From Alteribacillus bidgolensis (lineage in GTDB: Bacteria; Bacillota; Bacilli; Bacillales; Marinococcaceae): a stretch of DNA of 64,000 nucleotides. The translations under genes were made by a program, and so were the position numbers. Below are positions 8,965-17,825 of this stretch, in pieces; the stretch's first letter is position 1, and each line of letters starts with the position of its first letter. The stretch is from contig NZ_KZ614149.1 of NCBI RefSeq assembly GCF_002886255.1, forward strand, positions 1,426,001 through 1,490,000. The letters are read 5' to 3'. Under the pieces are notes generated by a model. It saw nothing but the letters and a program-made list of their open reading frames with translations. It did no database searches and was not told where the DNA came from.

Positions 8965-9073
8965 CTTGTCACCTCTTATACGCCTGTTGAACACCAACGT
9001 TTCTACATTGCATTTACAATTTCATATTCAGACAGGCGTAACATCATTTGGTATTCATCCTAAGCGCAATTAA

Positions 9074-9087
9074 TGTAAGCGCTTTCT
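9074..9087. promoter_or_regulatory. cre-like box (CcpA) upstream of the MFS gene
   Basis: TGTAAGCGCTTTCT matches the CcpA consensus TGWAANCGNTNWCA at all but the last base. It lies about 110 nt upstream of the MFS start. This suggests carbon catabolite repression of import. Confidence 0.55.
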
Positions 9088-9172
9088 TTTAGCGGATTAA
9101 AACATGACCATCTTATCGACAACATAGAAGATTTGTTGTATGATCTATTTAGTGTGTGTATACTTTTTCAAT

Positions 9173-9203
9173 CCACTAACCATCGGAATATAATGGTTGG
9201 TGG
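9173..9203. terminator. hairpin after the long aromatic operon
   Basis: CCACTAACCAT (9173-9183) and ATGGTTGGTGG (9193-9203) form an 11-bp stem with one mismatch, 66 nt beyond the tandem-VOC stop. The T-rich side (TTCTTTTTATT) is on the + strand, so efficiency for the minus-strand operon is unclear. Confidence 0.45.
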
Positions 9204-9268
9204 TTCTTTTTATTGAAGTAGATATCATTATAAGTTCCTACTATATGGCCTCTGTATCTCTCTTTTGT

Positions 9269-10213
9269 TTAGTTAGAACGTTCCAGGAGTTCAATGATCA
9301 CTTTAAAATCGTCTTGTGTATCCAAATAGGCATAGCGGCCGTTACCATTCCAAAAATTCCCCTTTTGAATAACACTATACCCTTCGAAGGCCGATAGCCT
9401 GTCCTCCAGGTAATCTGTTTCAAAAGAAATATGATGGACCCCCTCTCCGTACTGTGTTAAATGGTCCTTCCATGCGCTTGGCTCTTTTCCAGGCTGTATC
9501 AATTCAATTTCAATTGTCGGTGTTTGAAAAAACATGAATGTCGCATCCGCTTTGGTTGGAGTCCCTTTATATTCTACTTTCGTTATGTCTTGGGGCCCCT
9601 CGGTAATTTTTTTTGGAGTCTCCATATTCAGGAATCGGCTGTAGTGTTCAGCTGCACTGTCTATATCTTCTACAACAAGAGCGATTTGAGTAATCGTTTG
9701 TGATCCAAAAAGCGGATCTGCGATTAAATCTTTTACCTGTTTCGGCTGCGCTGTTTCTCGTTCTAGTAATTCAATAATCGTCTTACATTCTTCTTCCGTA
9801 TCTAGATAGGCGTATCTTCCTTTATTATCTGAAGTGAATTCTCCAGACTGCAGGAGTTCATAACCGCTTTCATTTAAAGAATCTATCCGATTTGAAATCT
9901 TATCAATAACAAAAGCGATGTGATGGATGCCTTCCCCATGTGCTTCAAGGTAATCTTTCATCGTACTAGGCTCATCATTTACTTCCATTAATTCGATTTG
10001 AACAGACGCTGTATCGATAAAGATTAATTTACTTTGTGTATCCGAAGGTTCTCCTTTATAAAATACTTGTGAATGATCATGACGTCCCGTTAAGAACCAT
10101 TCGGGTTTAGGAATGCCTAGCAATTCAGCAAAATTTTCAGACGCTTTTTCGATATCTTCCACCACAAAAGCAATCTGATCCACCGTTTTTGTTCCTAGTA
10201 ATCCTGGACTCAT
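9269..10213 (-). CDS. tandem VOC (glyoxalase-fold) protein
   Basis: A 314-residue protein made of two homologous VOC modules (about 8-152 and 165-314). They begin TVDQIAFVVEDIEKASENF and TITQIALVVEDIDSAAEHYS and end IIELLER each time. The modules resemble methylmalonyl-CoA epimerase. At the first metal position the usual His is Gln in both (DQIAFVV, TQIALVV), while the later His (IHHIAF, VHHISF) and Glu (IIELLE) are kept. It is last in the aromatic operon, with GAGGAGG before the ATG. Possible roles are an epimerase/isomerase step or a ring-cleavage variant; the reaction is not known. Confidence 0.8.
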   Translation of the reverse strand: MSPGLLGTKTVDQIAFVVEDIEKASENFAELLGIPKPEWFLTGRHDHSQVFYKGEPSDTQSKLIFIDTASVQIELMEVNDEPSTMKDYLEAHGEGIHHIAFVIDKISNRIDSLNESGYELLQSGEFTSDNKGRYAYLDTEEECKTIIELLERETAQPKQVKDLIADPLFGSQTITQIALVVEDIDSAAEHYSRFLNMETPKKITEGPQDITKVEYKGTPTKADATFMFFQTPTIEIELIQPGKEPSAWKDHLTQYGEGVHHISFETDYLEDRLSAFEGYSVIQKGNFWNGNGRYAYLDTQDDFKVIIELLERSN

Positions 10214-10313
10214 CTGCTTGCCTCCTCAACAAACTATACTTTGCTTATAAGCACCATCACCGGTTAAAAGGATTGGTGCTTATAATTTTTTGAAGCTCAT
10301 GAAATAATTTTTT

Positions 10314-11114
10314 CTATAGCTTTCCTTGAGGCATGCCTCTTACTCCCAAACCACCGTCACTCTCTATTACTGTACCTGTAATTGCTTTAGAACCATCAGA
10401 TGCTAAAAGTACATAGGCTCCGTTATGATCTTCCGATTTCTGTGCAATTTGCAAGGGATTTCTGCTTTCAATAAACTTCTTTCTTGTTTCAGGATCAATT
10501 TTATTCACACTATCTTGTAAGCAAGGGATAGCAGTAATATTGGTTATCGTACCTCCAGGAGATACCCCATTAACACGGATCTCAGGAGCCAATTCATACG
10601 CTAATTCTCGAATAAGTCCAACAATGGCATGTTTACTTGCGGTATATATAGGTCCTCCCCCATTTGGATAAAATCCCGCATTAGACGTCGTAAAAATGAT
10701 GTTCCCCTTTGTTTTTCTCAACTCTTTATAAGCAGCTTTCGCCCCTAAAAGCCCGCCTTTCACATTAATATCAAAAATGGTAGAAAAAGCTTCATCCATT
10801 TTGTCTTCAGGTAATTGTTCCAATGAGACAAAACCATCAAACACCCCGGCATTTGAAACGAAAATATCAAGTTTCCCATATTTCTCAACCGTTTTACGAA
10901 CGGCCTCTTCATGACTTTCATATTCTGAGACGTCACCTTGTAACGCCAATAAATTTTCCCTGAATTCTTCCTGCAAACTTTCCAACTTAGGTTTTGATCG
11001 TCCTAAAATACATACGTTGGCGCCTTCTTCAATAAATCGTTTCGTTACTGCTTCACCAATCCCGTTAGTGCCCCCTGTAACAATTGCCACTTTTCCTTGT
11101 AATGCTTCTGCCAT
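10314..11114 (-). CDS. cis-dihydrodiol dehydrogenase, BphB-like SDR
   Basis: A 266-residue classical SDR: NAD-binding TGGTNGIG (13-20), catalytic Ser144, Tyr157 and Lys161. The stretches SNAGFYPNGGGPIYTASKHA and VRGMPQG near the end match biphenyl/toluene cis-dihydrodiol dehydrogenases (BphB, TodD, HcaB), which oxidise the Rieske dioxygenase product to a catechol with NAD+. It follows the dioxygenase beta subunit directly on the same strand, as expected for this step. All catalytic residues are intact. The exact dihydrodiol is unknown. Confidence 0.85.
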   Translation of the reverse strand: MAEALQGKVAIVTGGTNGIGEAVTKRFIEEGANVCILGRSKPKLESLQEEFRENLLALQGDVSEYESHEEAVRKTVEKYGKLDIFVSNAGVFDGFVSLEQLPEDKMDEAFSTIFDINVKGGLLGAKAAYKELRKTKGNIIFTTSNAGFYPNGGGPIYTASKHAIVGLIRELAYELAPEIRVNGVSPGGTITNITAIPCLQDSVNKIDPETRKKFIESRNPLQIAQKSEDHNGAYVLLASDGSKAITGTVIESDGGLGVRGMPQGKL

Positions 11115-11193
11115 GGTATAAACACATCCTTTATCAAAACGCTATCATGGTATGGTTTATTCGTTACCGTCAATGATTTTCACGAAGTCAACG

Positions 11194-11706
11194 CTAAACA
11201 AAAATAGCTAGGTTTCTTGTATTAATGGTCGTCTGGTCAACAATAAAGAAACGCTTAGATAGTTTCCAACTTCCATCTTCATATTTAAATTCATCACGCC
11301 GTTCTCCAGAAATCAAATCGTGGTGGATGTCGTCCGTTCGGCTGCGATAAATTAAAAGATAACTTTCGACTAGTGCATAGTTATTTTCTTCATATTCGAG
11401 AACATCAACATTACTAACGAACCGTCGTGTACGAGATGGAGGAAGTTCTGCCCATGCATAATCGGTTTTTAAGCGTTCCACTCTCATTTTTAAGGTGTCG
11501 ATGTCATCTTGAAAAGCAAACATTTCCGTTGAGTAATCAGGACGCTCATTCCCTTCCTTATTCACCCGAACAGGCATAAGATACTGAAGATCAGAATGCA
11601 TTAATTCATACCAATTATCAAATTCAATCCTATCTAATAGTTTTGCTTCTTGAATGAGCCAATTCTCGAACTGATACTTTATTTCAGCTGCTTTGGTAAT
11701 GGACAT
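11194..11706 (-). CDS. aromatic-ring-hydroxylating dioxygenase, beta subunit
   Basis: A 170-residue member of the ring-hydroxylating beta family (NTF2-like cone fold). It forms the structural half of the alpha3beta3 oxygenase. Typical features are EAKLLDRIEFDNWYELMHSD at the N-terminus, RTRRFVSNVDVLEYE in the middle and the C-terminal RFFIVDQTTINTRNLAIFV. It starts 11 nt after the alpha stop with GGGGG upstream, so the two subunits are translated together. Length is within the usual 160-190. Confidence 0.92.
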   Translation of the reverse strand: MSITKAAEIKYQFENWLIQEAKLLDRIEFDNWYELMHSDLQYLMPVRVNKEGNERPDYSTEMFAFQDDIDTLKMRVERLKTDYAWAELPPSRTRRFVSNVDVLEYEENNYALVESYLLIYRSRTDDIHHDLISGERRDEFKYEDGSWKLSKRFFIVDQTTINTRNLAIFV

Positions 11707-11717
11707 GAAATACCCCC

Positions 11718-13028
11718 TTACGAATTCATTAATTCTAGCCAGTATTTATAAAAATTACGTTGGTTAGCTTCGGTGAATTTGTCATCGTATACGGTTCCAG
11801 GACCTGGGAAGTTCGTAGTAGGAGTACGATTCATTCCCATTTTCAATGTATAGTGCAGTGCTTTTTGTTGAGGAACAAGACCTCTGCCGACATTTGTAAT
11901 ATCTGTAAATACTTCAGTATCATCTTGTTCGAAAATACCTGATGGGCTAAATGTTAAAATAAAAGACTCTCTTGAACGCTCTTTCCAATCTGCCGAAGCT
12001 TCTTTTTCAACAAAAAACCAAGTAATAACCTCCATTTTGTCATGTCCTATTGGATTCCAGAGACGTACCGAAGTGTTAGAAATGAGTTTTCCTTTAATTT
12101 CTGTATGAGAAATTAAAAACGATAAATTAGGAAATAAAGTTCCATTTATATTTTTAATATTAGATAGAACATCAAATTGTTCATCAGAAAGGTTTCTTTT
12201 AAACTCTGGAACAAGATGCTCTTCAAAAGCAAAGTCAGGATTTGGCATTCCTATATTACACCCGTGGCCATGGGGAGTATGGAGCTGATATCCTTTTTTA
12301 GAGTATTTCGAACTCGGCACCATTCCGAGCTTAACGATGGAACCATGCGTAACCATGGTATGATAGGAATCACCAACAAAATTATCAGAACCGATCTTCC
12401 AGTCTGCGTTTATGACATAGCGTTGAGGGGGCCCTGCCGCCTCCATTTCAGCTCGTCCAAATAAAAGATCCCAGTACCATTTAAAGTCGCCGAGGTAATC
12501 AGACAATGGCTCCGGTTCTGGATTCCAGGTTCCAAAAATACATCCCTGATAGGAATCAATTGTTGCTTCATGAAGTGCCATCGTTGATTTATCAAGTGCA
12601 TCTCCATAAATATCTTTTTGAAGCGGGACCCCTTTAAGTTCACCAGTATTATCAAAAGTAAATCCATGGTAAGGGCAGGTAAAATGAGTTTTATTTCCTT
12701 TGTCCGCTCGGCATAATTTCATTCCCCGGTGGGTACACATGTTGTAAAAAGCTCGAATCGTCCCATTCTTATCTTTATTAAGAATGATAGAGTAACCAGC
12801 GAGATCCCTCGTTATGAAATCACCGTTGTTTGGCAATTCAGATTCGTGACCTAAAAATAGCCAAGTTTTGGTAAAGATTTTTTCTTTTTCCAGTTGATGA
12901 ATAGAAGGGCTCCCCATAATATAGGTAGGTATTTTTCCTTCATCCGGAAGCATCGCGTCGTTTAAATGTTGGATAATGTCTTCTGAATCCATCTTCTCTA
13001 GCGGTGGAAGTGCATGCTTTATCATCAT
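11718..13028 (-). CDS. aromatic-ring-hydroxylating dioxygenase, alpha subunit (Rieske)
   Basis: A 436-residue oxygenase component. The Rieske [2Fe-2S] ligands are Cys98-x-His100 and Cys118-x2-His121. The mononuclear iron site shows the bridging Asp220, His223 and His228 (GDSYHTMVTH) and an acidic EQDD at 367-370 for the third ligand. Together with the beta subunit it would add O2 across an aromatic ring to give a cis-dihydrodiol. WLFLGHESELPNNGDFITR recalls the biphenyl/naphthalene and PAH dioxygenases of Gram-positive bacteria, not the benzoate or anthranilate type. Such enzymes are uncommon in endospore formers. Start is the first of two adjacent ATGs behind AGGAGG. Confidence 0.93.
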   Translation of the reverse strand: MMIKHALPPLEKMDSEDIIQHLNDAMLPDEGKIPTYIMGSPSIHQLEKEKIFTKTWLFLGHESELPNNGDFITRDLAGYSIILNKDKNGTIRAFYNMCTHRGMKLCRADKGNKTHFTCPYHGFTFDNTGELKGVPLQKDIYGDALDKSTMALHEATIDSYQGCIFGTWNPEPEPLSDYLGDFKWYWDLLFGRAEMEAAGPPQRYVINADWKIGSDNFVGDSYHTMVTHGSIVKLGMVPSSKYSKKGYQLHTPHGHGCNIGMPNPDFAFEEHLVPEFKRNLSDEQFDVLSNIKNINGTLFPNLSFLISHTEIKGKLISNTSVRLWNPIGHDKMEVITWFFVEKEASADWKERSRESFILTFSPSGIFEQDDTEVFTDITNVGRGLVPQQKALHYTLKMGMNRTPTTNFPGPGTVYDDKFTEANQRNFYKYWLELMNS

Positions 13029-13050
13029 TCAAACCTCCTAAAAATAATTT

Positions 13051-13830
13051 TTATATTCCAATTTTCAAATCTGACTGCAGTTTTCTTAATGTACCTAAAA
13101 TACTTAAAGCTGCTAAAAAGCTTGTTTTGGGGTTACTTGGCATAGGGTTGTTTTCAATGGTTGATGAAAATGTACCAAATGCTCCTTTTGCTTCCACTTT
13201 ATGCTGATTTGTTTGAATGTCAGGATCAGCAATAATCGTAACCTTCGTCTGATGAATACCAACTCCAGCTAACGATAATATAATAGATACATTAATGTTT
13301 TTCGGGAATTTTCTGATCGCTTCAAAAGCGGTACCTTGAAAAATGATTTTCTCCTGCTTTAACGACTGCTCATTTAATGAATGTGCCGGCTTTCTCGTCG
13401 TTAGTGATACTTCATCCAACTCCCCTAAAGCGCCAGCATTTTGAATAAGATCCATTCCGCCAATCGCACCAGATGGCAAATAGATGGAATGGTTATATCG
13501 GTTTGCCAGTGACATAATATGTTCTAAAAATGTATCGTCCGATAGAGCACCAATACTAATGATTGCAGCTTCTTTTTTTTCCAGCGCTCGTGGAATAAGC
13601 TCTTGTACAGCTGTTATATTAGCCGCCTCTATAACAATATCAATATCTGAATCCAGGAAAGAGTCGAAATGATTAAACAGTTGTACGCCGCAGTCTTCTG
13701 ATAGTTTTCTGTATTTGTCTATATCACGAACGTAGAGACTTTTCACCGACAAATTTTCTGCCGGTTGTTTTTCAATTTCTGTTAACAAAAACGTAGCAAT
13801 CGTGCCTGCCCCAATAATTCCAATATTCAT
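13051..13830 (-). CDS. aspartate-dehydrogenase-family oxidoreductase
   Basis: A 259-residue protein with an N-terminal Rossmann motif (IGIIGAGTIATFL) and the catalytic domain of the L-aspartate dehydrogenase (NadX/AspDH) family (SIYLPSGAIGGMDLIQNAGA; KTSFLAALSILGTLRKL). Members interconvert L-aspartate and iminoaspartate/oxaloacetate with NAD(P). In this operon, between the Rieske alpha gene and an aldehyde dehydrogenase, a NAD biosynthesis role is unlikely. A dehydrogenase or deaminating step on a nitrogen-containing intermediate is more plausible, but that is inference. AAGGAG of its ribosome site overlaps the upstream stop. Confidence 0.8.
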   Translation of the reverse strand: MNIGIIGAGTIATFLLTEIEKQPAENLSVKSLYVRDIDKYRKLSEDCGVQLFNHFDSFLDSDIDIVIEAANITAVQELIPRALEKKEAAIISIGALSDDTFLEHIMSLANRYNHSIYLPSGAIGGMDLIQNAGALGELDEVSLTTRKPAHSLNEQSLKQEKIIFQGTAFEAIRKFPKNINVSIILSLAGVGIHQTKVTIIADPDIQTNQHKVEAKGAFGTFSSTIENNPMPSNPKTSFLAALSILGTLRKLQSDLKIGI

Positions 13831-13842
13831 TTATACAACTCC

Positions 13843-15300
13843 TTAATTGGCAAAACCGTATGAATCAGTAAAGTGCTCAAATCCGCTATATTTCGTCTCT
13901 CTTCCTATTCCACTTTCTTTAATGCCAGGGAAATCAAGACTTAAATCTTTGAAAATAGTATGGTTGTTGAAAAAAATGGCTCCTGCCTCTAAACGATATG
14001 CGAGCTTTCTTGCAGCTTCGAAATTTTCCGTCCAAACAGAAGCACGCAGACCAAAATCCGAATCATTTGCATATCCAACTGCTTGATCCAAGTCTTTGAA
14101 TGGAATAATCGGAATAACAGGACCAAACTGTTCTTCTCGTACTATTTCACTTTGCTGATCAACATTTGTCACAATAGCTGGAAGCATAAAATGTCCGGAT
14201 TCCCATTTCTCTTCGTTTAATTTCCTGCCAAAATACTCAACCTTAGCGCCATGTTTTTCCGCATTATCAATTAAATCAGTAATAAACTGAAGTTGTCCCT
14301 GATTATTCAAAGGTCCCATTGTCGTGTCCGGATGTATTCCCTCACCGACTATAACCTTGCTGAACTCTTTACTAAGTTTTTCAAGTAACTCTTCATAGCG
14401 TGATTCATGAACATAAATACGTTTTATAGCTGAACATACTTGTCCTGCTCCCCTAAGAATTCCATTTTTCATCTTGGTTATCGTATTTTTGTCTAGTATC
14501 GAATCATCTAGAACAATGGCAGGGTCATTGCCACCCAGCTCCATGTGTAATTTTTTTAAGGTGGAGGAAGACTTTTCCATTAACACTTTCCCTGTTTCTG
14601 TACTTCCAACAAATGAAATGGTACGAACTCGCTTGTCTCTTGCTATACAGTCCCCAATTAATCTGCCTGATCCCGTTACTACATTAAGAACACCTGGAGG
14701 AAAACAGGAAGCTATCTCTTTCATAAATGACATGATCGTTAACGGACAATTCGTCGCTGGCTTTAATACAACTGTATTTCCTGTCAATATAGCCGGGATC
14801 ACACGTTTGAATGTCAAAATCATTGGGGAGTTCCACGGGGTAATGATAGAAGTAACCCCTTTTGGGCGCCGTCGAATTTCAACATGCTGACCAGAATCTG
14901 ATAAATCTATTGGTTCATACCAATTCTTTAAAGCATCAGGCATTTTCTCTAAAATTTCTATACATCGTTGAATGTCCTTTTTAGCTTCTACTAAGGTTTT
15001 TCCGTTTTCTCTTACAAATAGAGCTGTATACTCATCAATTCGGTCTTTTAACCGTTCCCATGACTGACGTATATATTTCATTCGAACCTCTAAAGGCGAC
15101 CTGGACCAACTGTCAAAAGCACCTTCGGCTGCTGAAACGGCTTGGTCAACATCATCCTTAGATGCCATGGCTACTTGACCGACTACATCACTTGTAAAAG
15201 CTGGATTGACCACATCTTTACATTTTGCTAACGAAGTCCAACTGCCATTAATTAAAATTTGTCCTGATACAGAAGGGATGCTTTTTGTGTTTGAGACCAA
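13843..15300 (-). CDS. NAD(P)-dependent aldehyde dehydrogenase
   Basis: A 485-residue ALDH-superfamily enzyme with oxyanion Asn157 (TPWNSP), general base Glu255 (MELGGND) and catalytic Cys289 (GAGQVCSA). It starts at TTG, nine bases after AGGAGG; no better start fits. It lies downstream of the ThDP-dependent enzyme, so it could oxidise the aldehyde released by a decarboxylation or lyase step there, or a semialdehyde from ring cleavage. Both readings are inferred from gene order. Confidence 0.88.
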   Translation of the reverse strand: MVSNTKSIPSVSGQILINGSWTSLAKCKDVVNPAFTSDVVGQVAMASKDDVDQAVSAAEGAFDSWSRSPLEVRMKYIRQSWERLKDRIDEYTALFVRENGKTLVEAKKDIQRCIEILEKMPDALKNWYEPIDLSDSGQHVEIRRRPKGVTSIITPWNSPMILTFKRVIPAILTGNTVVLKPATNCPLTIMSFMKEIASCFPPGVLNVVTGSGRLIGDCIARDKRVRTISFVGSTETGKVLMEKSSSTLKKLHMELGGNDPAIVLDDSILDKNTITKMKNGILRGAGQVCSAIKRIYVHESRYEELLEKLSKEFSKVIVGEGIHPDTTMGPLNNQGQLQFITDLIDNAEKHGAKVEYFGRKLNEEKWESGHFMLPAIVTNVDQQSEIVREEQFGPVIPIIPFKDLDQAVGYANDSDFGLRASVWTENFEAARKLAYRLEAGAIFFNNHTIFKDLSLDFPGIKESGIGRETKYSGFEHFTDSYGFAN

Positions 15301-15313
15301 TTTATTCTTCCTC

Positions 15314-17017
15314 CTATCTAACGTTTATTTTTTTAGGTTGAAATGCTTCTGCCACTCCTGGCGGTCCTGAAAATGGTTTTGCCATCGGACCGACTTCATT
15401 CATGTTAACGACAATCATTCTTAACGAATTTGATTGGACAGCGTTCTTCAACTCTTGATCAAAATCAGCAGCAGTCCCAACTGATACGGTTTCAATTCCC
15501 ATCGACTGACCAAGTTGAACAAAGTCAGGACTAACTAAATCTACTCCTACTTGTCTGCCATAAGCTGCTTCTTGAATATTTCGAAGAACGCCATACCCAG
15601 AGTCATCAAATAACAGGATAGTCATAGGAAGATTTTCTTGAACGGCTGTAGCAAGTTCTCCGATATTAACCATGAACCCGCCATCACCGGCCAATAACAC
15701 TACTTTCTTTTCCCTGTTCGCCATCTGAGCCCCAATGGCTGTTGGCAAGCCTTGACCAATCCCGCCTCCAGACGCATGAATCGAGTGTCTTGGTTCATAG
15801 ATTTCAAACAAGCGACTTCCCCAAACATTTGCTGGAACCGTTACATCTCTTACAAAAATGGTGTCTTTATCAAGTGTGTTCCTCATACTATCTAAAATTT
15901 CTTCATATGGCCCTAGAGTATCTCGAAGCTGAGATCTCAGAGATTCACGCAATTGAAAAATTTCTTGAACATAGTCTTTCGATGGACCGCTATATTCTCT
16001 AAATGTAAGTTCTTTAATCAAACTGCTAACGACTGACTTTGCATCACCGACTAAACCATATGCTGCATCATAATTACGATTAATAGCTAAATAATCAGCA
16101 TCAATGGCAATATGATTCTCTGGAACTTTAACCGACCACCCTGACGTTTCATTACTTCGAAATCGTACCCCAACACTAATCAGAAGATCAGCACTCGCTA
16201 GAAATTGCTTCGTATCGCCGTGCGCACCAAAGTGACCGATGCTTTGGGGATGATCTTCCGGGACAATCCCTTTGGCTGATTGACTAGTAATCACGGGTGC
16301 TCCGATCATTTCTGCCAGCTGTTGGATTTCCTGTGATGCTCCCGATAAAAGTGCGCCATTTCCAACCCATAACACGGGACGGTTCGCTTTCATAATGGCA
16401 GCCGCTACATCATCAGGGATAACAAAATCTTTTGGATCTGGAGAAGATAGAGCGGGTACTCCTTCATCAAAAATGTCGGTATTTGTAATAATGGCAGATT
16501 GAAAGTCGATTGGAATTTCAACACTTATTGGTCCAGAAGGGGATTGAAACGCTTTCAAAATTGCTTCTCGTATGAAACCTGATGCTTGTCCAGGTACTTT
16601 TAATTGATAGGCTTCTTTACAAGTCCCCTCCATCATTTGCAGCTGATCTTTACACTCATGTATGTAACCTCTGCCTGTTCCTAAATATTCAGATGACACT
16701 TCACCTGTTATATGTAAAATAGGAACCCCCGCACTCCAAGCTTCCACTAATGCACCTGCAGCGTTTCCCGCACCTGTTCCCGTACTAGTAATAACAACGC
16801 CTAATTTTCCTGTGGAACGTGCATGGCCATCTGCCATGTTTACAGCAGCACTTTCCCCTCGAGCACACACTAAATGAACGCTTCCTTCTCGCAAAATAGC
16901 GTCATATATCGGCATATTGTGAATACTTACAATTCCATAAGCAGTATCCACACCAGCACGAACTAATTCCTTTACAATAGCATCAGCCGTTGTAAATACT
17001 TTGTTTTCATTATCCAT
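15314..17017 (-). CDS. thiamine-diphosphate-dependent enzyme (acetolactate synthase/benzoylformate decarboxylase superfamily)
   Basis: A 567-residue protein with all three ThDP domains: PYR domain with the cofactor-activating Glu55 (RGESAAVNMADGHAR), central FAD/TPP-M domain, and PP domain with the Mg/ThDP motif starting GDG (444-446) and ending FDDSGYG. Family members decarboxylate 2-oxo acids or join/split carbon-carbon bonds. Active-site residues that would separate acetolactate synthase from benzoylformate or indolepyruvate decarboxylases cannot be assigned safely by eye. Its place in an aromatic operon before an ALDH suggests a 2-oxo acid decarboxylase or lyase. Confidence 0.85.
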   Translation of the reverse strand: MDNENKVFTTADAIVKELVRAGVDTAYGIVSIHNMPIYDAILREGSVHLVCARGESAAVNMADGHARSTGKLGVVITSTGTGAGNAAGALVEAWSAGVPILHITGEVSSEYLGTGRGYIHECKDQLQMMEGTCKEAYQLKVPGQASGFIREAILKAFQSPSGPISVEIPIDFQSAIITNTDIFDEGVPALSSPDPKDFVIPDDVAAAIMKANRPVLWVGNGALLSGASQEIQQLAEMIGAPVITSQSAKGIVPEDHPQSIGHFGAHGDTKQFLASADLLISVGVRFRSNETSGWSVKVPENHIAIDADYLAINRNYDAAYGLVGDAKSVVSSLIKELTFREYSGPSKDYVQEIFQLRESLRSQLRDTLGPYEEILDSMRNTLDKDTIFVRDVTVPANVWGSRLFEIYEPRHSIHASGGGIGQGLPTAIGAQMANREKKVVLLAGDGGFMVNIGELATAVQENLPMTILLFDDSGYGVLRNIQEAAYGRQVGVDLVSPDFVQLGQSMGIETVSVGTAADFDQELKNAVQSNSLRMIVVNMNEVGPMAKPFSGPPGVAEAFQPKKINVR

Positions 17018-17033
17018 AACTCTCCCTCAATTC

Positions 17034-17825
17034 CTATAAAACTTTACTTAAACCACCGGACACTTCAATATTCGCTCCTGTTACATAACTTGCTCGTTCA
17101 GAAGCTAAGAATAAAATTACATCTGCCACTTCCTCTGGTGTTCCAACCCTGCCAAGCGGTACATTACGTTTTTTGGCAAGGTCTTTATAAAATACTTCAG
17201 GATCTTCATCGGGTTTTTGTTTTAATCTTCTTTTCTCCCATTGGTCCGTTTTAACGATTCCAAGGCTAACGGAGTTTACAAGAATACGATCCTTTGCCAA
17301 TTCATGCGATAAACTCTTCGTCAAATTTAGTAATCCCGCTCTTGTTGATGCTGTAGCAATCATATGTGGTTCGGGCTCTTTAGAAAGCGTGGCGTTAATG
17401 TTAATGATGCGCCCCTGCCCCTGATCCTTCATAAAAGGAACGACAGCTTGAACAGCATAGATAATGGCAAAAAACTTTAAATTGATCTGTTCTTGCCACT
17501 GCTCATCTGTTATATCGAAAAAATGGGACATAATACTTTTTCCTGCATTGTTAACCAGGACATCAATTTTGCCGAAATGATTTCCGGCTGCTGTAATAAA
17601 AGTTTCTACATCTTCCCGCTTTGAAACATCACAGGTCATACCAAATATATGTGTTGAATCTGCAATGCTCTTTAACGTCTCAACTGCCTTGTCCAGCCGC
17701 TCTTGACTGCGACCGCATACAGCTACTTTTGCTCCTTCCCTTAAAAATAATTCCGCCGCCTTTAATCCAATACCTGAAGAACCTCCCATGATAACGACTG
17801 CCTTATTTTCAATGTTTAACTTCAC
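17034..17825 (-). CDS. atypical SDR-fold protein lacking the catalytic Tyr
   Basis: A 263-residue SDR with a good cofactor motif (GGSSGIG, 14-20), NNAG (92-95) and a standard C-terminal end (GxxEEVADVILFLAS, SYVTGANIEVSGG). The usual Tyr-x3-Lys is replaced: the aligned stretch ATASTRAGLL places Thr158 and Arg162 where Tyr and Lys should be, and the catalytic Ser region reads INATLS. It therefore may not be a normal dehydrogenase. Its ATG overlaps the extradiol dioxygenase stop by 4 nt (ATGA), which indicates translational coupling. Confidence 0.85.
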   Translation of the reverse strand: MKLNIENKAVVIMGGSSGIGLKAAELFLREGAKVAVCGRSQERLDKAVETLKSIADSTHIFGMTCDVSKREDVETFITAAGNHFGKIDVLVNNAGKSIMSHFFDITDEQWQEQINLKFFAIIYAVQAVVPFMKDQGQGRIININATLSKEPEPHMIATASTRAGLLNLTKSLSHELAKDRILVNSVSLGIVKTDQWEKRRLKQKPDEDPEVFYKDLAKKRNVPLGRVGTPEEVADVILFLASERASYVTGANIEVSGGLSKVL

